Position numbers and translations under genes: made by a program. From Roseburia zhanii (GTDB taxonomy: Bacteria > Bacillota > Clostridia > Lachnospirales > Lachnospiraceae): a stretch of 64,000 bases of DNA. The notes under the pieces are model-generated. The model was not told the origin of the DNA and made no database searches. It saw nothing but the letters and a program-made list of their open reading frames with translations. Every line of letters begins with the position of its first letter. Position 1 is the first letter of the stretch. Of this stretch, positions 7,066 through 17,282 are shown in pieces. The stretch is from contig NZ_JACOPH010000005.1 of the NCBI RefSeq assembly GCF_014287635.1, positions 124,001 through 188,000 of the forward strand. The letters are read 5' to 3'.

Positions 7066-8127
7066 TCATCTGGTGATATACTGTTTCAAAACGGCAAACA
7101 ATTTTTCCATCTCATCCCTTGTACCAATCGTGATACGCAGATATTCTGAGATCCTCTCCGGTTTTTTGAAATGTCTGACATAAATATCTGCCTTTCGGAG
7201 CATCTCAAATAATTCCTCTGCCGGATAGTCTTTATGTCTGACAAATACAAAATTACTCATGGAATCTTCAAAGCAGAAGCCAAGAGCAGTAAACTGTTCT
7301 TTTGCCCACTCTCTGGTATCTATGATCTTCTGCGTACATGTCCTGAAATATTCCTTGTCGCAGATCGCTGCTACACCTGCTGCGATCGCTGTCTGGTTCA
7401 TCGTATAAGAATTAAAAGAATATTTACAGTCATTGATATATCGGATAAGTTTCTCATTTCCAAGCAGATAACCGATACGCATACCTGCCATGGAACGGGA
7501 CTTGCTAAAAGTCTGCGCAATCAACAGATTATCATACTTTTTCAGTAAAGGCAATGCAGAAACTCCTCCAAAATCAATATATGCTTCATCTACGATAATT
7601 ATGACATCAGGATTTGCTTTTATGATATCTTCGATTTCATCTAACGGTTTTAACACACCTGTCGGTGCATTCGGATTTGGAAATACGATACCACCATTTT
7701 CTTTTTTGTAATCATCCGCACAGATCTTAAAATTTTCATCTAATGGCTGTACCTCATATGGTATCCGTAACAGATTTGCCCATACATCATAAAATGAATA
7801 GGTAATGTCTGGAAATAAGATCGGCTTATCGGAATTAAAACAGGTCAAAAACGCCATTGCCAGCACATCATCTGATCCTACGCCGACAAACACCTGACTG
7901 CTCTTTAGTCCATAAAATCCTGCGATTGCATCCACTAATTTTCCTGCTGTCGGATCAGGATAACGGCGGAGCAGATCCATATCCATATGCTGTAATGCTG
8001 CAACCACACCCGGTGCCGGTGGATATGGATTTTCATTTGTATTTAATTTGATAATGTCCTTTTTCTGCGGCTGTTCTCCTGGTACATACGGAACAACCTT
8101 ACGAATGTTATTTTCCCATGCCTGCAT
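7066..8127 (-). CDS. hisC: Histidinol-phosphate aminotransferase
   Basis: A 353-residue fold-type I PLP enzyme of the HisC type, converting imidazole acetol-phosphate and glutamate to histidinol-phosphate and 2-oxoglutarate in histidine synthesis. Seen in order: NTNENPYPP (residues 29-37), NPNAPTG (151-157), DEAY (180-183), the Schiff-base Lys209 in TFSKSRSMAGMRIGY and a C-terminal RITIGT for substrate phosphate. No other his genes are nearby; it sits behind a second aminotransferase and could also serve on aromatic amino acids, as some HisC enzymes do. A ribosome site AAGGAG is present about 12 bases before the ATG. Confidence 0.9.
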   Translation of the reverse strand: MQAWENNIRKVVPYVPGEQPQKKDIIKLNTNENPYPPAPGVVAALQHMDMDLLRRYPDPTAGKLVDAIAGFYGLKSSQVFVGVGSDDVLAMAFLTCFNSDKPILFPDITYSFYDVWANLLRIPYEVQPLDENFKICADDYKKENGGIVFPNPNAPTGVLKPLDEIEDIIKANPDVIIIVDEAYIDFGGVSALPLLKKYDNLLIAQTFSKSRSMAGMRIGYLLGNEKLIRYINDCKYSFNSYTMNQTAIAAGVAAICDKEYFRTCTQKIIDTREWAKEQFTALGFCFEDSMSNFVFVRHKDYPAEELFEMLRKADIYVRHFKKPERISEYLRITIGTRDEMEKLFAVLKQYITR

Positions 8128-8143
8128 ATTTTTGTATTTCTCC

Positions 8144-9334
8144 TTATCCTAAGCCATACTCTTTTGCTAATTTTGCAAAAGCGTCCAATGAACGGACAAC
8201 TTTTTCATTGGAAATGCAGTATGCCAGACGGACATAACCGCCACAGCCAAACGCACTTCCCTTTACTAAGATCAGATTATATTTCTTTGCTGTTTTTACA
8301 AATTCTTCTTCATTTGCTATCGGTGATCTCATCCAGAGATAAAATGCTCCCTGCGGTTTTACACAGGTAAATCCAAGTTTTGTCAGACCTTCGTATAATA
8401 CTTTCCGGTTCTTGTCATAAAATGCAAGGTCTGTTTTTTCATGTACACAGCAGGCAACGGCTTTCTGCATCAGGGACGGTGCATTGACAAATCCAAGTGT
8501 CCTGTTTGCAACTTCGATGCCGGCTAACATGGTTTGTGCATCTGTTACTTCATCGGGTACGACTACATAACCGATCCGTTCTCCCGGTAAGGATAATGAT
8601 TTACTAAAGGAATATCCAACGATCGTATTATGATAATATTTTGTCAGGAAATCTTCTTGTACTCCATCATAGACTAATTCACGATATGGTTCATCTGAGA
8701 TCAGATAAATTTCTTTCTTCAGTTCTTTTTCTTTGCTATTTAAGATCTCTCCCATTTTCTGCATTGTTTCTTTGGAATAGATCACACCTGTCGGATTGTT
8801 CGGTGTATTGACGATCACGGCTTTTGTCTTTTCTGTGATCGCTGCCTCAAATGCTGCAAGATCCGGCTGGAATGTATCATAATCCGGTGCAACTGCGACG
8901 ATCTTTGCATCAAAATTCGCTGCATAACTCTTATATTCACCAAAGAACGGAGCAAATACGATCACTTCATCTTCCGGATCTAAGATCGTTTTAAAAACAA
9001 TATTTAAACCGCCCGCTGCTCCTACTGTCATAACGACATTGTTCCATGTGAAGTTTGTTGCAAACCTGCTGTTAAGATTTTCTGCGATGGCTGCTCTTAC
9101 ATCTTCATAGCCTGAATTTGACATATATCCGTTTAATGTTATCGGATCTTCCTTATCGATCAGCTCTTTGACTGCCCGGTTAAAAGATGCTGGCGGTGGT
9201 GTAGCCGGATTTCCAAGGCTGAAATCAAAAACATTTTCTGCACCGACTTTTTCTGCTAATTCTTTTCCTTCTACGAACATGGCACGGATAGCAGAACTGC
9301 CCGCTAATGCTGCCTGTATCTTTTTTGAAAGCAT
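8144..9334 (-). CDS. Aspartate-type pyridoxal-phosphate aminotransferase
   Basis: A 396-residue class I/II aminotransferase. Recognisable sites: FSLGNPATPPP (residues 38-48) for substrate binding, NTPNNPTG (176-183), SDEPYREL with the cofactor-contacting Asp (213-220), and Lys245 in YSFSKSLSLPGERIGY as the Schiff-base lysine. It most resembles the clostridial aspartate aminotransferase-like group; the true substrate may be aspartate, alanine or an aromatic amino acid. It is the first gene of a four-gene leftward unit with hisC, a COG2426 protein and the HPr-like protein, behind a promoter with an inverted repeat. Confidence 0.85.
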   Translation of the reverse strand: MLSKKIQAALAGSSAIRAMFVEGKELAEKVGAENVFDFSLGNPATPPPASFNRAVKELIDKEDPITLNGYMSNSGYEDVRAAIAENLNSRFATNFTWNNVVMTVGAAGGLNIVFKTILDPEDEVIVFAPFFGEYKSYAANFDAKIVAVAPDYDTFQPDLAAFEAAITEKTKAVIVNTPNNPTGVIYSKETMQKMGEILNSKEKELKKEIYLISDEPYRELVYDGVQEDFLTKYYHNTIVGYSFSKSLSLPGERIGYVVVPDEVTDAQTMLAGIEVANRTLGFVNAPSLMQKAVACCVHEKTDLAFYDKNRKVLYEGLTKLGFTCVKPQGAFYLWMRSPIANEEEFVKTAKKYNLILVKGSAFGCGGYVRLAYCISNEKVVRSLDAFAKLAKEYGLG

Positions 9335-9376
9335 GTTATTCCTTCTTTCTCTATTATGTATGAACTTTAGCTGGCA

Positions 9377-9402
9377 TAACTATGTGATACCTTTCATAGT
9401 TA
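9377..9402. promoter_or_regulatory. Inverted repeat between promoter and start of the aminotransferase operon
   Basis: TAACTATG and CATAGTTA, perfect 8-bp arms with a 10-base spacer, lie between the predicted -10 and the aminotransferase start. It could be an operator or a small leader hairpin. Confidence 0.45.
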
Positions 9403-9423
9403 CACATTAACGTACTAACTTAT

Positions 9424-9452
9424 AATGTACTATATTTGATTCCGCTTGTAAA
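9424..9452 (-). promoter_or_regulatory. Predicted promoter of the aminotransferase-hisC operon
   Basis: On the minus strand TTTACA (9447-9452), a 17-base spacer and TACATT (9424-9429). Transcript would start about 85 bases before the ATG, with the inverted repeat in the leader. Confidence 0.45.
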
Positions 9453-9642
9453 CTATAACTTCCATTGAATTTTCGTAGTGAATTTCCGCAGTTTTATCCA
9501 CAGAAGCATCCTGATCCTTGTACTGTTATACCGCCTTATCAGTCTTTCAAAATTTGACAGACCAATGGCATTATCAGGATAAATATGATAAAGTAGACAA
9601 CGTACTGAAAATAGATTTTTGTCTTTGCAGCAGGTGTAAAAT

Positions 9643-10098
9643 ATGAAAACAGATAAAAGAACACAGTTAGAACATCAGTTATATATCACAGGACTCTGCC
9701 TTCCATGTGTAGGAATTATCATATGGATCTTATGGCAGGATCTGCCGGATGTTATTGTACACAGACAGCAGCTGCCATGCATATTTCATGCAGTTACGGG
9801 ACTGTATTGTCCCGGATGTGGTGGAACACGGGCAGCTGCGGCTTTTTTTAAAGGAAAATGGCTGCTGTCTTTTTGCTATCATCCGGTCGTCATCTATGGA
9901 TGTTTTGTATATTTCTGGTATATGTTATCACATACGATAGAATGGGTATCCCAGCAGAACCTGCGAATAGGTATGCGTTATCGGGAGATTTACCTCTGGC
10001 TTGCATTAGTGATCGTAGTCATCAATGCAGCGGTCAAGAATATCGCCCTTGTGGCATATCATATAGATTTATTGAAATTATTAGATGGGATTTCCTAA
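9643..10098 (+). CDS. DUF2752 membrane protein
   Basis: A 151-residue membrane protein with the DUF2752 hallmark YCPGCGGTRA at residues 55-64. Three membrane segments flank it (about 15-31, 75-95 and 116-135). The CPxCG pair suggests metal or thiol chemistry at the membrane face, but the family's function is unknown. The ATG follows GCAGGTG, a modest ribosome site. It converges on the DUF4190-like gene, with which it shares its last four bases, so there is no room for a separate terminator. Confidence 0.85.
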   Translation: MKTDKRTQLEHQLYITGLCLPCVGIIIWILWQDLPDVIVHRQQLPCIFHAVTGLYCPGCGGTRAAAAFFKGKWLLSFCYHPVVIYGCFVYFWYMLSHTIEWVSQQNLRIGMRYREIYLWLALVIVVINAAVKNIALVAYHIDLLKLLDGIS

Positions 10099-10469
10099 TA
10101 AGGAACTCCCATCATCTGATACAGTTCCTCGATACTGTCAACACCATAGAAATTTAAGGATTCCTGCATAAAACCGTCGAAACCGCCATAAGTTTTCAAA
10201 ACATAGAGAAACAGTCCGATATACAGCAGGAGCGTAAAGGCAAGCCCAAGGCTGCTTAAAACAAGCCCGATCTTACCGGATGTATTCATTGTCAGGGAAC
10301 CACCTTTTGATAAAAGGGCAAATATAATGCCTAACGAGGCACAGACAACAGCAAAATAAATACATCCGCAGGTTAAAAGAGCAAGCGTTCCTAAGATCAA
10401 AGAAGCAAGCGCCATGTTCTGGGAATGCGTATTCTGATAAGGTGTCTGCCCATCTGGTTGATAATCCAT
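10095..10469 (-). CDS. DUF4190-type small membrane protein
   Basis: A 124-residue protein with a short polar N-terminus (MDYQPDGQTPYQNTHSQNMALAS) and two or three membrane helices (LILGTLALLTCGCIYFAVVCASLGIIFALL and IGLVLSSLGLAFTLLLYIGLFLYV) separated by a short loop, the layout of DUF4190 proteins common in Lachnospiraceae. I took ATG 10469, preceded by GAGGAGG; the frame extends 19 codons upstream without a ribosome site. The acidic C-terminus (YGVDSIEELYQMMGVPY) is outside the membrane. Function unknown. Confidence 0.7.
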   Translation of the reverse strand: MDYQPDGQTPYQNTHSQNMALASLILGTLALLTCGCIYFAVVCASLGIIFALLSKGGSLTMNTSGKIGLVLSSLGLAFTLLLYIGLFLYVLKTYGGFDGFMQESLNFYGVDSIEELYQMMGVPY

Positions 10470-10600
10470 AAAGACCTCCTCATAATAAATAAAAGCACAT
10501 GTCAGTTCAACAGATACCATCCGCAAAGCTGCATCTGCCGGCTGAACTGTTTTGAATGTATTTTACCATTTATGTTTATCAAATACAATATGGGAATTTC

Positions 10601-12150
<1,550 letters not shown>

Positions 12151-12168
12151 TCACTGTCTGGTACAGAT

Positions 12169-12219
12169 AAAAAACAGAGAGTCAGTCACTTTTCATGGTG
12201 ACTGGCTCTCTGTTTTTTT
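12169..12219. terminator. Strong bidirectional terminator after guaB
   Basis: A roughly 20-bp stem built on ACAGAGAGTCAGTCAC and GTGACTGGCTCTCTGT, with A6 on one side and T7 on the other. It ends guaB and the convergent PAP2 gene. Confidence 0.85.
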
Positions 12220-12229
12220 GGTAAAACTT

Positions 12230-12721
12230 CTATATAATGTAATACATCATCCCGCATAAAATCCCGGTCACTGCTCCTGCGACCACATCTTTTGGAAAAT
12301 GTACCCCACCGACCACTCTGATATATGCCATTGCGATTCCCATGATTCCGATCACAATACCTATGGGCTTTGCTATGTAAAAAAATGTCATGCCTATGAT
12401 AAAAATAGAAAATACATGGCGGCTCGGAAACGATCTTCCTTTTGTATCTTTTTCGATCAACGGCTCAATATCTAATAGTTCATATGGCCTTGGTGCCGTA
12501 TAACATCTGCGGAATACAGATACTATTACAAAAGAAACCGCCGGAACCAAAATCGTCTGCATCAGTTTTTGGTTATTTCCTGTAAAAAGAAGATAACCTA
12601 ACAGAATGGGATAGGCAAGAAAGACAATTCCTGTCATACATTTATCTGCTGTTATAATGATCTTTTTTCCTTTTGTATTGCGATATGGCGATGACCAATA
12701 CTCATACTGTTGTTTTGTCAT
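12230..12721 (-). CDS. PAP2 family membrane phosphatase
   Basis: A 163-residue integral membrane phosphatase of the PAP2 (type 2 phosphatidic acid phosphatase) family. The three catalytic motifs are present: R71-x6-RP (RRCYTAPRP), PSRH at 99-102 with the essential His, and RVVGGVHFPKDV with His141. Such proteins dephosphorylate lipid phosphates, for example undecaprenyl pyrophosphate or phosphatidylglycerol phosphate; which one is not decidable here. It has about five membrane helices and its ATG follows AGGAG. Monocistronic and convergent with guaB. Confidence 0.9.
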   Translation of the reverse strand: MTKQQYEYWSSPYRNTKGKKIIITADKCMTGIVFLAYPILLGYLLFTGNNQKLMQTILVPAVSFVIVSVFRRCYTAPRPYELLDIEPLIEKDTKGRSFPSRHVFSIFIIGMTFFYIAKPIGIVIGIMGIAMAYIRVVGGVHFPKDVVAGAVTGILCGMMYYII

Positions 12722-12785
12722 AAACGTTCTCCTGATTGATTAGATTTTATAATAAAAAAATTTCTTTCCATTAAATTTAAAAAGT

Positions 12786-12821
12786 AGTTACAGTCCACAG
12801 AATCTCCTGCGAACTGTAACT
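12786..12821 (-). terminator. Terminator of the Asn/Asp-rich lipoprotein gene
   Basis: AGTTACAGT pairs with ACTGTAACT; on the minus strand it is followed by ACTTTTTAAATTT. Confidence 0.65.
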
Positions 12822-12836
12822 GAAACTTTCTGCTCC

Positions 12837-13193
12837 TTATTTTGCAGCTGCATTATTGTCATTTGCATTATCTGTAGTATTTGCTGTATTGCCATTGTTC
12901 TCTGTCATATCATCGACCGCATTTTCTACATCATTGCCAATGTCCTCTGCTCCGTCTAAAACTGCATCACCGGTATCTTCTACTGCATCTACGGCATCAT
13001 CCACAACACCATTTCCGTTGCCTGTGTTATTTGTGCTGCCCGTATTGTCTGTTCTGTTATTATCTGCAGCTGATTCCGTATTCACGCTGTTCTGGTTATT
13101 ATCTGTTCCATTATCATCTGTACCACACGCTGCCAGCCCTGACAGACATACACACATCATGCCGCACAGCAATAATTTTTTTGGCTTTAACAT
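12837..13193 (-). CDS. Asn/Asp/Thr-rich low-complexity lipoprotein
   Basis: A 118-residue lipoprotein: signal peptide with LAAC lipobox (Cys23), then a mature part made almost only of Asn, Asp, Thr, Ala, Val, Gly and Glu. The middle (DDAVDAVEDTGDAVLDGAED and following) forms an acidic amphipathic repeat of about 7 to 11 residues, flanked by Asn/Thr-rich linkers. The protein is strongly acidic and would sit on the outer face of the membrane. I do not recognise a family; similar low-complexity lipoproteins are common in Lachnospiraceae. It lies next to spoVA genes, but with a gap of about 100 bases and its own terminator, so a spore role is unproven. Confidence 0.7.
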   Translation of the reverse strand: MLKPKKLLLCGMMCVCLSGLAACGTDDNGTDNNQNSVNTESAADNNRTDNTGSTNNTGNGNGVVDDAVDAVEDTGDAVLDGAEDIGNDVENAVDDMTENNGNTANTTDNANDNNAAAK

Positions 13194-13297
13194 GGTAATT
13201 GTTCTCCTTTCCTGTCCGTATGAATATCCATACTTACCACTCCAAGGATAGTCTGTGCAACTTTTTATTTTTCTATGCAGAACGATCCAGATACCAT

Positions 13298-13654
13298 TTA
13301 TGATTTCATTTTTGGCTCAAAAATAAGACTTGCCAAATATCCAAATACCAGAGCTGCACAGATGCCTGCGGCACTTGCTTTAAAACCGCCCATAAACGCA
13401 CCGAGAAGCCCTTCTTCTTCTACTGCTTCTTTGACACCTTTCCATAGGGTATTGCCAAAACCCAGCAGCGGTACGGACGCTCCAGCTCCAGCGTAATCGA
13501 TCAAAGGCTGGTAAATCCCTACTGCTCCCAATACGGCACCGGTGCATACTAACAGCACCATGATCCTGCCCGGTAACATTTTTGTTTTTTCCATTAAGAT
13601 CTGTGTCAGTGCACAGATCACACCGCCAACCCAGAAAGCATTGATATAATCCAT
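13298..13654 (-). CDS. spoVAE: Stage V sporulation protein AE
   Basis: A 118-residue membrane protein of the SpoVAE family, part of the SpoVA channel that moves dipicolinic acid and calcium across the inner spore membrane during sporulation and germination. Signature segments are FWVGGVICALTQILM, PGRIMVLLVCTGAVLGAVGIY and GASVPLLGFGNTL, with about three membrane helices. Its ATG overlaps the TAA of spoVAD by one base (TAATG), so the two are translationally coupled. Length is normal for the family. Confidence 0.93.
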   Translation of the reverse strand: MDYINAFWVGGVICALTQILMEKTKMLPGRIMVLLVCTGAVLGAVGIYQPLIDYAGAGASVPLLGFGNTLWKGVKEAVEEEGLLGAFMGGFKASAAGICAALVFGYLASLIFEPKMKS

Positions 13655-14691
13655 TACTGCACCTCCTTATCCACATGCTCTAACACAACACCATGTGCGA
13701 TTCCGGGCACATTCTGTCCTTCATTAAAGCTGACAGTCGATAATAATGCCCCTGTCGGTACAAATAAAATCCTCTTTAAACTTCCTTCTTCTAACATCGG
13801 CAGATAATGTGCACTTAATGTAACCGCCGCACAGCCGCAGCCGGAACCACCAGAACCGGTATCCTGTTCTTCTTTATCAAATATCAAAATCCCGCAGTCT
13901 TCATGCACCTTTGAAATATCGATCTTTTGTTTTTGCAATAAATTGATCAAAATCTCCTGTCCCACATATCCTAAATCCCCGGTCACGATCTTATCATAAT
14001 CTTTCGGACTCCGCCCGAAATCTTCTAAATTCTGTGCGATCAGATCTGCCGCTGCCGGAGCCATGGCTGCACCCATATTCATAGAATCTTTGACTCCCAT
14101 ATCGACGATCTTACCGGTCGTGATGCCGGAAACTCTTACATTTCCCCTTTTGCCGGACAATAGAAAGGCTCCGCTCCCTGTGACTGTCCAGGTAGCTGAT
14201 ACCGGTCTTTGATTCGCATATTCCAAGGGATAGCGAAACTGTTTCTCTGCACTCGCAAAATGGCTCGAAGTAAGGGCTGCCACTGTTTTTGCATAGCCTG
14301 CCCCTACACACATAGATGCTAATGAAATGGATTCTCCTGCAGTAGAACATGCTCCATATAAGCCAAATAACGGGATCTCATAATCCATCAGTCCAAATGA
14401 AGTTGCGATATTCTGTCCTAACAGATCACCTGCAAATAAATATCTGACATTTTCCGGTTCTACATCTGCTTTTCCTAATGCTAATGCCAAGGCTTCTTTT
14501 TGTAATGTACTTTCTGCCATTTCCCAGTTGTCTTCACCAAATCTGTCATTATCGCAGATCATATCAAAAGCACCGCCTAACGGTCCTTCGCCTTCTTTTT
14601 TTCCTACAACAGATGCGGAAGAAATGATATATACATCTTTCGGAAAAGTGAGGCTCTGTTCTCCAATATAATAAGTATCTTTTCCCGACAT
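13654..14691 (-). CDS. spoVAD: Stage V sporulation protein AD
   Basis: A 345-residue SpoVAD protein, with a thiolase-like fold. In Bacillus it binds dipicolinic acid and is needed for its uptake into the spore. Family signatures seen include FPKDVYIISSASVVGKKEGEG, LFGLYGACSTAGES, and the C-terminal FVPTGALLSTVSFNEGQNVPGIAHGV. It is the first gene of the unit, behind a sigma-G promoter at 14724. In most spore formers spoVAC precedes it; here only 84 bases separate spoVAD from the beta-galactosidase gene, so spoVAC is absent from this locus. Confidence 0.95.
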   Translation of the reverse strand: MSGKDTYYIGEQSLTFPKDVYIISSASVVGKKEGEGPLGGAFDMICDNDRFGEDNWEMAESTLQKEALALALGKADVEPENVRYLFAGDLLGQNIATSFGLMDYEIPLFGLYGACSTAGESISLASMCVGAGYAKTVAALTSSHFASAEKQFRYPLEYANQRPVSATWTVTGSGAFLLSGKRGNVRVSGITTGKIVDMGVKDSMNMGAAMAPAAADLIAQNLEDFGRSPKDYDKIVTGDLGYVGQEILINLLQKQKIDISKVHEDCGILIFDKEEQDTGSGGSGCGCAAVTLSAHYLPMLEEGSLKRILFVPTGALLSTVSFNEGQNVPGIAHGVVLEHVDKEVQ

Positions 14692-14723
14692 GATAAAATT
14701 CTCCTGTTACTATTTTTTACAGA

Positions 14724-14752
14724 TAGTATGCCGGTTTTTTTATAAATTATGC
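14724..14752 (-). promoter_or_regulatory. Predicted sigma-G (forespore) promoter of spoVAD-spoVAE
   Basis: On the minus strand GCATA (14748-14752), a 17-base spacer, and CATACTA (14724-14730), about 33 bases before the spoVAD ATG. This fits the Bacillus sigma-G consensus (GnATA, 17-18 bases, CATnnTA), and spoVA is a known sigma-G operon. Confidence 0.65.
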
Positions 14753-14775
14753 GAAACGGGCCAATAACAAAAATG

Positions 14776-16791
14776 TTATAAATTTTTCTTTAAAATCTGT
14801 ACTTCATAAGGAGATATTCTGCCTGCTGTTTCTCCTTTTATCATGTGATATTCCGTATCTGGAAGTTCGTATTCCCTGCTCTCATTTGAATGATTCAATA
14901 TAAACAGATACCTTGATGTTTCATTTTCCCTTGTCATAAATTCGACTTCTGTCACTTTATTTGCAAGGGCAGAGATCTCTGCCTGCTTACAGATATCCTC
15001 CATGAGTGCCTGCATCAGTTCTTCTTTCGGTTCTGTTCCTATATAATAGCAGATACCTTTTCCATAAGGATGTGCCGTCACACATGGCTCTCCTGCATAA
15101 AATTCACTTGCATAAGATGCCATCGTTTTCGTATGTTCAGAAACCAGCTGCATCAGATCACTCCAGACTACACCTTTGTATACCTGATCCTGATAATTGA
15201 TCTCCACTTCTGTATCCCACAGGCAGTCATAATCTAAGACCTCGATACCTGCGATCTCACTAAGCCTTCCCGGAAGTTCACGGTCAGTCATACACAGATT
15301 ATGTTCATCTTTCACACCTGTACGCATGGTTAAAACTAAATGTCCGCCATTTTTTACATAGGAAATATATTTTTCTTCTAATTCTGGATTCATCAGATAC
15401 TGTAATGGTGCAACGAGCAGTCTGTATTTTGCGAAATCACCGCTCTCCTGCACAAAATCTACCGGAATATTCTGCTCATAAAATGCCTGATAGTATTTTT
15501 GTACCTGATGGATATAATTCAGGTCCTTATGATGCGGCTGTATCGTAAATGCATAGTCCTGATCAAATGAAAATACGATTCCGACCTCTGTTTTTGGCAT
15601 ACTTCCTTTGATTTCTTCCATGATTGGACTCATAGTCTGGATCATATCTTTTAATTCTGCATAACGCCTGCCCGGATTTCCGCTATGTGGCAGGATTCCA
15701 TGCCAGTACTGCTCCGTTCCCATTGCACAGGTTCTCCACCGGAAAAATACAACTGCATCTGCCCCATGTGCAACTGACTGCAGTGCCCAAAGTGACAGTT
15801 GTCCCGGTGCCGGTGCCCTGCCCATGACTTCCCAGCCGGTAATGCCTGACTGCTGTTCCATGATCCAGAATGGCATATTTTTATAACTTCTGACAACATC
15901 TAACGTTGCCGCTAATACATGATTTTTTTCATGTGGTGTTTCCTCTAAATAAAATCCCTGCGGATACTGGTCATGCGCAACGAAATCTAAGATCTCACTG
16001 AGTTTATAATAATCCACTTTATCTGCAAATCCCATATAATTATGTGTTACAAACTGATCTTTGGCATATTTACGGATAATATCTGCCTGTTCTTTTGCAA
16101 AATCCACGATCAGATCTGAACAGAAACGTTTCCAGTCTAACATTGCAGACGGATTTTCTCCTGTCACTGTAATGCGTGGTGTATGAATTTCTGAAAAATT
16201 ATTATATTCCTGACTCCAGAATGCCGTTCCCCATGCTGCGTTTAACTGGTCTGTCGTATGATATTTTTCACGCAGCCATGTCTGGAAACGGTTCTTACAG
16301 TGATCGCAGGTGCATAGATCCTGATGACTGTTTCCAAGCTCGTTATCCACCTGCCAGCCGATGATATTTTCATTCTCCCCATACTGTTTTGCTAAATTTG
16401 TGACCATCTTTCGGATATAGGAGCGATAGGTTGGATTCGACTGGCAGTCATGGTGTCTTCCGCCAAATCCGCGCACCCGTCCTTCTCTGTCGATTGGAAG
16501 GATATCGGGATGTTTTTGTATCATCCATGCCGGCGGTGCCGCACTTGGTGTACCGAGTATCGTTTTGATCCCATAGTCTGCCAGCAATGAAATTACATCA
16601 TCTAACCATGTAAAATCATAGCGTCCTTCCTCCGGTTCTAATTTATGCCATGAAAATTCTGCCATACGGACAACCTGCATGCCCATGTCCTGCATCAGTT
16701 TTGCATCGGTTTCCCATCGTTCCCGTTCCCAATGCTCCGGATAATAATCTACTCCGAAATGGATGTTTTGTGCCTGTCTGGTTTTTGTCAT
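14776..16791 (-). CDS. Beta-galactosidase, glycoside hydrolase family 42
   Basis: A 671-residue GH42 beta-galactosidase. The barrel starts with FGVDYYPEHW; the acid/base is Glu151 in WQVDNELGN and the nucleophile is Glu312 in PFWIMEQQSG. Cys116, Cys160, Cys162 and Cys165 (HHDC and CTCDHC) match the zinc site of family members. A trimerisation domain and C-terminal beta domain follow, full length for the family. No signal peptide, so it acts on imported galactosides such as lactose or plant galacto-oligosaccharides. No sugar transporter is adjacent; the small EamA-type gene just upstream, 30 bases away, is probably co-transcribed. Confidence 0.94.
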   Translation of the reverse strand: MTKTRQAQNIHFGVDYYPEHWERERWETDAKLMQDMGMQVVRMAEFSWHKLEPEEGRYDFTWLDDVISLLADYGIKTILGTPSAAPPAWMIQKHPDILPIDREGRVRGFGGRHHDCQSNPTYRSYIRKMVTNLAKQYGENENIIGWQVDNELGNSHQDLCTCDHCKNRFQTWLREKYHTTDQLNAAWGTAFWSQEYNNFSEIHTPRITVTGENPSAMLDWKRFCSDLIVDFAKEQADIIRKYAKDQFVTHNYMGFADKVDYYKLSEILDFVAHDQYPQGFYLEETPHEKNHVLAATLDVVRSYKNMPFWIMEQQSGITGWEVMGRAPAPGQLSLWALQSVAHGADAVVFFRWRTCAMGTEQYWHGILPHSGNPGRRYAELKDMIQTMSPIMEEIKGSMPKTEVGIVFSFDQDYAFTIQPHHKDLNYIHQVQKYYQAFYEQNIPVDFVQESGDFAKYRLLVAPLQYLMNPELEEKYISYVKNGGHLVLTMRTGVKDEHNLCMTDRELPGRLSEIAGIEVLDYDCLWDTEVEINYQDQVYKGVVWSDLMQLVSEHTKTMASYASEFYAGEPCVTAHPYGKGICYYIGTEPKEELMQALMEDICKQAEISALANKVTEVEFMTRENETSRYLFILNHSNESREYELPDTEYHMIKGETAGRISPYEVQILKKNL

Positions 16792-16821
16792 CTGTTTTTC
16801 CTCCTTCTCATAGGTATGTAC

Positions 16822-17244
16822 TTACCGGTTGATAAAATAAATTCCTGCTATACAAAGGATCACACCGACTACTTTACTTGGTGTAACTGCCTCATGGTAA
16901 AGAACCGCTCCTACAACAACAAGTGCTGCTGCTAAAAAAACACTCTGCACAGTAGATGCCGTACTAACTGCCCATCCTGCTTTATAAGCATATATAAATC
17001 CCACTTCAAGTCCTACCACCGATACCCCTAACATAATCGTGGCAAAATTTATTTTACGAAATTCTGTGATCAGGCTTTCTCCTTTAAACAATGTAAAAAA
17101 TATAATTGCTGAACACAGCGCACCTACCAGATATGTGATCACCATGGATGCCATTGTATTCATATCCTTTGGAATTGATTTTGCACAGATCTGATATACA
17201 ACATTTGAAAATACGATCAGTGCTATTGGCCAGATGTATTCCAT
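16822..17244 (-). CDS. EamA-type (DMT superfamily) small transporter
   Basis: A 140-residue protein with four to five membrane helices and the EamA half-domain pattern: WPIALIVFSNVVYQICAK at the start, and YKAGWAVSTASTVQSVFLAAALVVVGAVLYHE followed by VGVILCIAGIYFINR at the end. Full-length EamA proteins have two such halves, so this single-domain form would act as a dimer, like small multidrug resistance proteins. Substrate unknown. The ATG at 17244 follows AGGAGG. It precedes the beta-galactosidase gene by 30 bases. Confidence 0.8.
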   Translation of the reverse strand: MEYIWPIALIVFSNVVYQICAKSIPKDMNTMASMVITYLVGALCSAIIFFTLFKGESLITEFRKINFATIMLGVSVVGLEVGFIYAYKAGWAVSTASTVQSVFLAAALVVVGAVLYHEAVTPSKVVGVILCIAGIYFINR

Positions 17245-17282
17245 TTTATTTCCTCCTGTCAGTATTTCTTACAGAATATTTT

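Noticed and set aside
9494..9502. TTATCCACA, a perfect DnaA box
   Set aside because: Only one box, with no AT-rich unwinding region or dnaA/dnaN genes nearby; not a replication origin.
12856..13251. Long open frames on the plus strand opposite the Asn/Asp-rich lipoprotein
   Set aside because: They mirror a low-complexity gene, have Ser/Pro or His/Leu-biased nonsense sequence and no ribosome site.
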